Below are positions 59,465-64,000 of a DNA stretch of 64,000 nucleotides, piece after piece (the first letter of the stretch is position 1; each line of letters begins with the position of its first letter). The stretch lies in NCBI GenBank assembly GCA_016125455.1, contig WGLS01000005.1, positions 62,001 through 126,000 on the forward strand, given 5' to 3'. The translations under genes were made by a program, and so were the position numbers. This DNA comes from Alphaproteobacteria bacterium. Lineage in GTDB: Bacteria > Pseudomonadota > Alphaproteobacteria > Caulobacterales > Parvularculaceae. The notes below the pieces were generated by a model that did not search any database, had not been told where the DNA came from, and saw only the letters and a list, made by a program, of their open reading frames with translations.

Positions 59465-60672
59465 TCCCTAGGGTGCGCGTCAATTACCGGTTCGCCGATG
59501 TCGCGCGGGCGCTCGTCGCGCCATCCCGCGAGGGGGCGAAATCGCGGACGCTGGAGCGTCGGGTCGCCGATTTCGCGGGCGCCCGCGAGGCAATCCTTAC
59601 CGCCTCCGGTCGTGGCGGCCTTTATCTGGTCCTCAAGGCAATTGGCCGGGCGAAGGCGGTGATGCCGGCCTATACCTGCAAGGCGGTCGCCGAAGCGGCG
59701 ATCCTTGCGGGCTGCGAGCCGGTTCATATCGACATCGAGGGCGACGGATATGACATGTCGATGGCGCACCTCGAGCTGCGCGTCGATGCTGACTGCGTCA
59801 TAGTTGCGACGCACCAATACGGCGCGCCAGCGCCCATCCGTCGCTTGCAGCGTCTTTGCAATGAAAGGGGCGCAGTGCTGATTGAAGATGCCGCTGCCGC
59901 GTTCGGTTCGTGCGTCGATGGCCGGCAGGTTGGCGCTGCCGGTCGCGCTGGCGTCTTCAGTTTCGACAGTACAAAGACGATACATGCGCCGTTGAAGGGC
60001 GGCGCAATCGTCACCAACGATCCGGGACTTGCCGGGCGCGTGCGCGCTCTCATGGCGGACGAGACCTCGCCGCCGTCGATCGCCGACAAGTTCCGCTGGC
60101 TTGGCGGGGCGCTTGCCTACCAGGCGCTCGCGAACCCGGTCGTTTACCGAGCGTTTCACCATGCCTGGTTCGCCGCGCGCGGTCGGCGATACTCCGAGAC
60201 CCCGGGCCTCGATCCGCGCAAGACCGCATTTCATTCGCGCCGGCTTGCCGATTGGCAGGCGGGCATCGTCTTCAGTCAGCTCGATCGCTTCGATGAAATC
60301 CGGGATCGCCGCCGGGCGCTTTATTCGTTGTATCATAAGGCCCTGAAGGGTGCGCCGGGCATCCAGCTGCCGCCGGAGGACCGGTCCGGCGAGTGGTGCT
60401 GCACGCGATTTGCCGTCCGGATCGACGTTGGTCGCGACGCGGTCGCTGACCGTATGGCTGCGGCAGGCGTTGATCTTGCGTACAGTTTCGCCGAAATCGG
60501 CGCGCCGGCCGACTGCGTTAACGCGCATCGGCTGGCGAGAGGCGTCGTAAACATGCCATTCTATCCGCAACTGTCGGACGCGGCTGCGCGCCGGGCGGCG
60601 GACGCGCTCCTGCAGGCGGTCGAAGACGTCGCCGCGCTGGATGGCGCGCAGCATGGGCAAGGGACGGTCTGA
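59461..60672 (+). CDS. DegT/DnrJ-family aminotransferase (first copy)
   Basis: A 403-residue PLP-dependent sugar aminotransferase-like protein. The Schiff-base lysine is probably in FSFDSTKTIHAPLKGGAIVT. The N-terminal active-site region is TASGRGGLYLVLKAIG and YTCKAVAEAAI, and LIEDAAAAFGS is conserved. The family adds an amino group to a 4-keto or 3-keto dideoxysugar. Start ATG 59461 overlaps the ATP-grasp stop by ATGA. A second DegT gene lies at 62445. This copy is more divergent in the region around residues 190-260. Confidence 0.85.
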   Translation: MIPRVRVNYRFADVARALVAPSREGAKSRTLERRVADFAGAREAILTASGRGGLYLVLKAIGRAKAVMPAYTCKAVAEAAILAGCEPVHIDIEGDGYDMSMAHLELRVDADCVIVATHQYGAPAPIRRLQRLCNERGAVLIEDAAAAFGSCVDGRQVGAAGRAGVFSFDSTKTIHAPLKGGAIVTNDPGLAGRVRALMADETSPPSIADKFRWLGGALAYQALANPVVYRAFHHAWFAARGRRYSETPGLDPRKTAFHSRRLADWQAGIVFSQLDRFDEIRDRRRALYSLYHKALKGAPGIQLPPEDRSGEWCCTRFAVRIDVGRDAVADRMAAAGVDLAYSFAEIGAPADCVNAHRLARGVVNMPFYPQLSDAAARRAADALLQAVEDVAALDGAQHGQGTV

Positions 60673-60678
60673 GGGGCG

Positions 60679-61455
60679 ATGATGGAGACGGTCGACAGGC
60701 TGCGCGCCTTGCTCGAGCAGCGGCGCAACCGCGCGGAAATCTATTCCCGGAGCGATTACTGGGACCGCAAGGCGCAGGAGCTCGACGGGTCTGCGGTGTC
60801 GATGTGGCGTAACCGCCATCTCAACGAGCTTTATCATGCTGAACAGACCGCGCTGATTGAAGCCCTCGCCCCTGACGTCGCTGGCCTCGACGTGCTCGAC
60901 GTCGGTTGCGGGACCGGGCGAATGTCGGCGTACTTCGCGAATCGGGGGGCGAAGGTTGTTGGCGTCGATTTTGCCAGCAGCGCCATTGAGATCGCGCGCC
61001 GCGACCATGCCGCCGCGACGATCGACTATCGCGTGGGTTCGGTGTTCGAACTGCCTTTTGAGGCGGAATTCGACCTCGCGATCAGCTGGGGCACGCTGAC
61101 CATCGCGAGTCGAACGCATGCGGACCTCGCGGTCGCTCTGGAGCGCATCCGCGCGGCGCTGCGGCCCGGGGGCAGGGCGCTGCTCCTCGAACCCGTCCAC
61201 GACAGCTTTCTCCACCGGGTACTGAGGATTTCCGAGCGCGAATTCCTCGCCGCGATGTCCGCAGCGGGTTTCGATGTGCTGGAGGTCCGGCACATGCACT
61301 TCTGGCCGGCCCGCCTCGCGCTCGCCTTCATCGAATGGCCGCGGTCCGTCACCCGGGCCGCCTATGCGGCCGGCGATGGCGTCATGGGCGCAATCTTCCG
61401 CCGGCGGAGATTTGGCGACTATCAGATGTTTCATGCAGCAAGGACGGGCACATGA
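60679..61455 (+). CDS. Class I SAM-dependent methyltransferase
   Basis: A 258-residue methyltransferase. The SAM motif is LDVLDVGCGTGRMSAYFANRGAKVVGVDFASSAIEIARRD, with a YRVGSVFELPFEAEFDLAISWGTL acidic loop. An N-terminal helical region (NRAEIYSRSDYWDRKAQELDGSAVSMW) may bind the acceptor. It is probably an O- or N-methylase acting on the sugar produced nearby. It overlaps the dehydratase gene by ATGA and lies seven bases after the DegT gene. Confidence 0.9.
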   Translation: MMETVDRLRALLEQRRNRAEIYSRSDYWDRKAQELDGSAVSMWRNRHLNELYHAEQTALIEALAPDVAGLDVLDVGCGTGRMSAYFANRGAKVVGVDFASSAIEIARRDHAAATIDYRVGSVFELPFEAEFDLAISWGTLTIASRTHADLAVALERIRAALRPGGRALLLEPVHDSFLHRVLRISEREFLAAMSAAGFDVLEVRHMHFWPARLALAFIEWPRSVTRAAYAAGDGVMGAIFRRRRFGDYQMFHAARTGT

Positions 61456-62396
61456 CGATGTCGAGAATCATTCTCGTGACCGGCGGCCTTGGCTTTATCG
61501 GCAAGCACTTCATCCGCGACCGGCTGGCCGCCGGCGACGAGATCATCAATGTTGACATGGAAAGCTATGCGGCGGATCGCCGGATCGGCGCCGAGTTCGC
61601 GCGCAACGACCGGTATCGCTACATCAGGTCCGACATCAGCGCGCTCGACTATCTGCCTGAATGCGATGTCCTTGTTAATTTCGCCGCGGAGTCCCATGTC
61701 GACAACGCCATCACCAGCAACGAAAAATTCTGTCGCACGAACATTCTCGGCGTGCAGCGATTGCTCGAACTCTGCAGGCGCAAGCAGCGGCACGAACAGC
61801 CCCGTTTCGTCCAGATCAGCACCGACGAAGTCTATGGCGACGTCGTCGAGGGCGCCGTCGACGAGGCGTCTCCGCTGAAGCCCTCGAACCCATACAGCGC
61901 AACCAAAGCGGCGGCTGACATGCTGGTGACGAGTTGGGCCCGCACTTACGGCGTAGACTATTCGATCATTCGGCCTACGAACAATTATGGCGTCCATCAA
62001 TACCCGGAAAAACTCATTCCAAAGTCCTGCTTTCGGATCGCTCGCGGGCGCAAGGCGCTCCTGCATGGCGACGGCACCTACAAGCGTTGCTGGCTTCACG
62101 TGGAGGATACCGTTGCAGCGATCGGGACCGTTCTCGACAGGGGGGACCGGAACGAAATCTACAATGTGTCGGGCGACTGCGAGCTGCGCAACATAGATGT
62201 CGTCACGAAAATCGCAACGATTCTCGGCGTGCCGACGGATGAGGCGATCATGTACATTGAGGACCGCTCGGGACAGGACGTGCGATATGCCGTCGATGAT
62301 TCGAAGACCCGGGCGCTTGGGTGGCGTCCGGTCCGTGATTTCGACGTCGAGCTTGAACGAATTGTCCGAAGCGTTGAGCCAAAGCGGTTCATCTGA
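61452..62396 (+). CDS. dTDP-glucose 4,6-dehydratase-like (RmlB type)
   Basis: A 314-residue extended SDR. The NAD motif is TGGLGFIGKHF. STDEVYGD carries the Asp-Glu pair of true 4,6-dehydratases and YSATK supplies Tyr and Lys. PTNNYGVHQYPEKLIPK is the hallmark nucleotide-sugar segment of RmlB. It converts a nucleotide-glucose to the 4-keto-6-deoxy form, the branch-point substrate for the two aminotransferases. ATG 61452 overlaps the methyltransferase stop (ATGA). Confidence 0.93.
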   Translation: MTMSRIILVTGGLGFIGKHFIRDRLAAGDEIINVDMESYAADRRIGAEFARNDRYRYIRSDISALDYLPECDVLVNFAAESHVDNAITSNEKFCRTNILGVQRLLELCRRKQRHEQPRFVQISTDEVYGDVVEGAVDEASPLKPSNPYSATKAAADMLVTSWARTYGVDYSIIRPTNNYGVHQYPEKLIPKSCFRIARGRKALLHGDGTYKRCWLHVEDTVAAIGTVLDRGDRNEIYNVSGDCELRNIDVVTKIATILGVPTDEAIMYIEDRSGQDVRYAVDDSKTRALGWRPVRDFDVELERIVRSVEPKRFI

Positions 62397-62444
62397 AGCA
62401 GTCTGCGGCCCGCCTTCGGGGGGCATGGGAGGGGTCATCACGCA

Positions 62445-63581
62445 ATGCAGGTGCCATTCTACCGTCATTCCCTGTCTCGCGCGGACGCCGCGCGGGTGGC
62501 GGATGTTCTCGATACGACGTTTCTGACATCCGGTCCCGTTGGGCGCGACGTCGAGGCGCGGCTTGCCGCGTTTTTCGGCGTTCACCACGCCCTGTTGACG
62601 AGCAGCTGGACGACGGGCGCGATCGCGACCTTGATGTCGCTGGACATCGGTCCGGGCGACGAGGTGATTGTCCCGGCCATGACATTCATCGCTACGGCAA
62701 ATGTCGTCGAGCTGGTAGGGGCGACGCCGGTCTTCGTTGATGTGGATCCCGATACGCTGATGATGACGCCGGCCGGCGCGCGCGCGGCGCGAACCGATCG
62801 GACCCGAGCCGCGATCCCGGTTCATCTCTACGGGCAAATGGCTGATGTCGCCGGGCTTGCCGCCGCCCTCGGACCGGAAGTCGCGATCATTGAGGATTGC
62901 GCTCACTGCTTTGAGGGCCGTCGCGATGGCGTCCGGCCGGGGCGTCATTCCCGCGCGGCGATTTTCTCTTTCTACGCCACCAAAAACGTCACGTGCGGCG
63001 AGGGCGGGGCGGTTATCTCCAATGACGCCGCCCTCGTGGACGCGCTGCGAAAGGTGCGCGTCCACGGGATGAGCGCAGCGGCGGCTGACCGGTTTTCTGC
63101 CGGCGGCGGCGGCTTTCGTCCGTGGGACATGGAGCGCCTCGGCATCAAGGCAAATCTCCCCGATTTGCTTGCCTGCCTCCTGCCGCCGCAGATCGACGCA
63201 ATCGACGCCCAGCTTGTCCGTCGTCGGAAGATAGCGAAGCGCTATCGCGCGGCTTTTGCGGGCCTGCCCTTGCGGATGCAGGCTGAACAGGCGGGCGTCG
63301 AGGATGCGCACCACCTGTTCGTTGTCTGGGTTCCGCCACAGCGCCGGCGAGCCTGCGTCGATCATCTCAACGCGAACGGCGTACAGGTGACCGTGAACTA
63401 TGACGCCGTTCCGTCTACGGCCTATTATCGAGAGCGATTCGGCGGCGCAAACCATTTCCCGGTCAGTTTTGAATGGGGGGCGGGGTGCATCAGCCTTCCA
63501 TTCTTCCCGGGGCTTGCCGACCCGGAGATTGAGCACGTGATCGCATCGGTCCGGTCGATGTGCGACGCGGCGTTGGCCTAG
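62445..63581 (+). CDS. DegT/DnrJ-family sugar aminotransferase (second copy)
   Basis: A 378-residue sugar aminotransferase. The family start is PFYRHSLSRADAARVADVLDTTFLTSGPVG, SSWTTGAIATLMSLD binds PLP phosphate, IIEDCAHCFEG is the conserved Asp region, and the Schiff-base Lys is in FSFYATKNVTCGEGGAV. All catalytic features look intact. It follows the 4,6-dehydratase by 48 bases and is the likely enzyme for converting its 4-keto product to a 4-amino sugar. The first copy may act at a different carbon. Confidence 0.93.
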   Translation: MQVPFYRHSLSRADAARVADVLDTTFLTSGPVGRDVEARLAAFFGVHHALLTSSWTTGAIATLMSLDIGPGDEVIVPAMTFIATANVVELVGATPVFVDVDPDTLMMTPAGARAARTDRTRAAIPVHLYGQMADVAGLAAALGPEVAIIEDCAHCFEGRRDGVRPGRHSRAAIFSFYATKNVTCGEGGAVISNDAALVDALRKVRVHGMSAAAADRFSAGGGGFRPWDMERLGIKANLPDLLACLLPPQIDAIDAQLVRRRKIAKRYRAAFAGLPLRMQAEQAGVEDAHHLFVVWVPPQRRRACVDHLNANGVQVTVNYDAVPSTAYYRERFGGANHFPVSFEWGAGCISLPFFPGLADPEIEHVIASVRSMCDAALA

Positions 63582-63588
63582 ACGCTCG

Positions 63589-64000
63589 TCAGTCATTGCG
63601 TCGATAAATGAATATTTCGTCCGTCGTCGGATCGCGGCCGAACCCCCTCCGGGCATGGACGTGGGAGAAGCTGGCGACAAGCCGGTAGTCCGGCAGGCGC
63701 TGGGCGACCAGCCGGGACAGGGGCTTGTAGGTGTTCGACACGATGATGACATCGGGACGCGTCGCCCTGGCGTTCTCAATCAGCGCGCCAGGAAATGCCG
63801 GATCGTTCTCATGGGTGAAGAGAAACGGCGCGCGCGTAAAGTATGCAGCGTACCTGTAGCCGTTGTGATCCGACACTACGGTGCCGCCGTCGATGAGTTC
63901 CGCGAGCGCGCGGCCGTCGCGGAAAGTTTCCCTTTTGAAGGAGGATGGCTGGAATTGCATTGCGCCGGCGAGTGCGGTTGCGGTTAGCGTGATTGCGCCG
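63589..64000 (-). CDS. C-terminal part of a membrane glycosyltransferase-like protein (start outside window)
   Basis: The open frame continues to the window edge. The visible 136 residues begin with a hydrophobic stretch (GAITLTATALAGA) and continue as a soluble domain: GTVVSDHNGYRYAAYFTRAPFLF, RPDVIIVSNTYKPLSRL, and the end TDEIFIYRRND. The layout, last membrane helix then a periplasmic alpha/beta domain, resembles the C-terminus of GT39/ArnT-like enzymes such as 31164-33179. It converges with the DegT gene across a seven-base gap. The internal ATG at 63960 is not a likely start. Confidence 0.65.
   Translation of the reverse strand, partial: GAITLTATALAGAMQFQPSSFKRETFRDGRALAELIDGGTVVSDHNGYRYAAYFTRAPFLFTHENDPAFPGALIENARATRPDVIIVSNTYKPLSRLVAQRLPDYRLVASFSHVHARRGFGRDPTTDEIFIYRRND

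Noticed and set aside
59311-63779. Very long open frames on the minus strand (about 707 and 782 codons)
   Set aside because: They lie antisense to five conserved glycan genes. They are rich in Arg, Pro and His and show no motif; GC-rich codon use leaves the opposite strand free of stops.

Overview
The window looks like chromosomal DNA of a GC-rich alphaproteobacterium. The signs are the TonB-receptor-rich catabolic gene set, a homogentisate dioxygenase of the alphaproteobacterial type, DUF736/DUF2274/Trb conjugation genes, and ATGA-type overlaps in compact operons. The exact family (Sphingomonadales, Hyphomonadaceae or a relative) cannot be fixed from the sequence alone. It falls into four blocks.

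Block 1 (1-20,700) is a catabolic island for an unknown substrate, probably a hydroxylated alicyclic or aromatic compound with an acyl side chain. A minus-strand operon carries a short-chain dehydrogenase, two tandem SnoaL/NTF2 paralogues, two ABM-domain monooxygenase-like proteins and an acyl-CoA synthetase. A divergent TonB receptor follows. A second minus operon carries a Rieske oxygenase, a KAS III/HMG-CoA-synthase-like protein fused to a DUF35 zinc-ribbon/OB domain, a thiolase, a dienoyl-CoA-reductase-like SDR and an AhpD/CMD protein. A CoA-transferase, an acyl-CoA dehydrogenase plus Rieske ferredoxin, a MaoC hydratase, a ThuA-like protein and a lipoprotein-anchored cytochrome c-PQQ dehydrogenase complete the set. 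Five copies of an AACAATCATGATTGTT-like palindrome sit at the promoters of these units and were not seen elsewhere, which points to one regulon. The regulator is not in the window.

Block 2 (19,400-33,280) is mostly ordinary chromosome: a Sel1/prolyl-hydroxylase protein, trxB-msrA, homogentisate dioxygenase with an overlapping zinc alcohol dehydrogenase, fumarylacetoacetate hydrolase, an FkbM methyltransferase, an esterase, a pair of glycine-zipper lipoproteins (one frameshifted), an MDR oxidoreductase, a membrane glycosyltransferase-like protein and tRNA-Asp(GTC).

Block 3 (33,265-49,683) is a 16.4-kb integrative element inserted at the 3' end of tRNA-Asp. It has a tyrosine integrase next to attL, a 16-bp direct repeat at both ends and TGCACTACA repeats just inside both ends. 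Its cargo is an iron-uptake pair whose receptor has an in-frame stop, a mobile-mystery A/B (XRE/Fic) pair, HipBA, an orphan AbiEi-like antitoxin, and a broken conjugation module: trbI, trbG, trbF and a trbL 3' fragment on one strand, traG and copG on the other. A TonB-receptor 3' fragment and an NTF2 gene sit at the breakpoint. No relaxase, trbB-E or trbJ is seen, so self-transfer is unlikely.

Block 4 (50,290-64,000) holds a type I secretion cluster: an RTX protein with four 89-residue super-repeats, an ABC exporter and an HlyD adaptor. Around it is a glycan cluster with a GT4, a GT2, an ATP-grasp ligase, two DegT aminotransferases, a SAM methyltransferase and an RmlB-like 4,6-dehydratase. 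The genes from GT2 to the dehydratase overlap or nearly touch, so they probably make and attach an amino-dideoxysugar.
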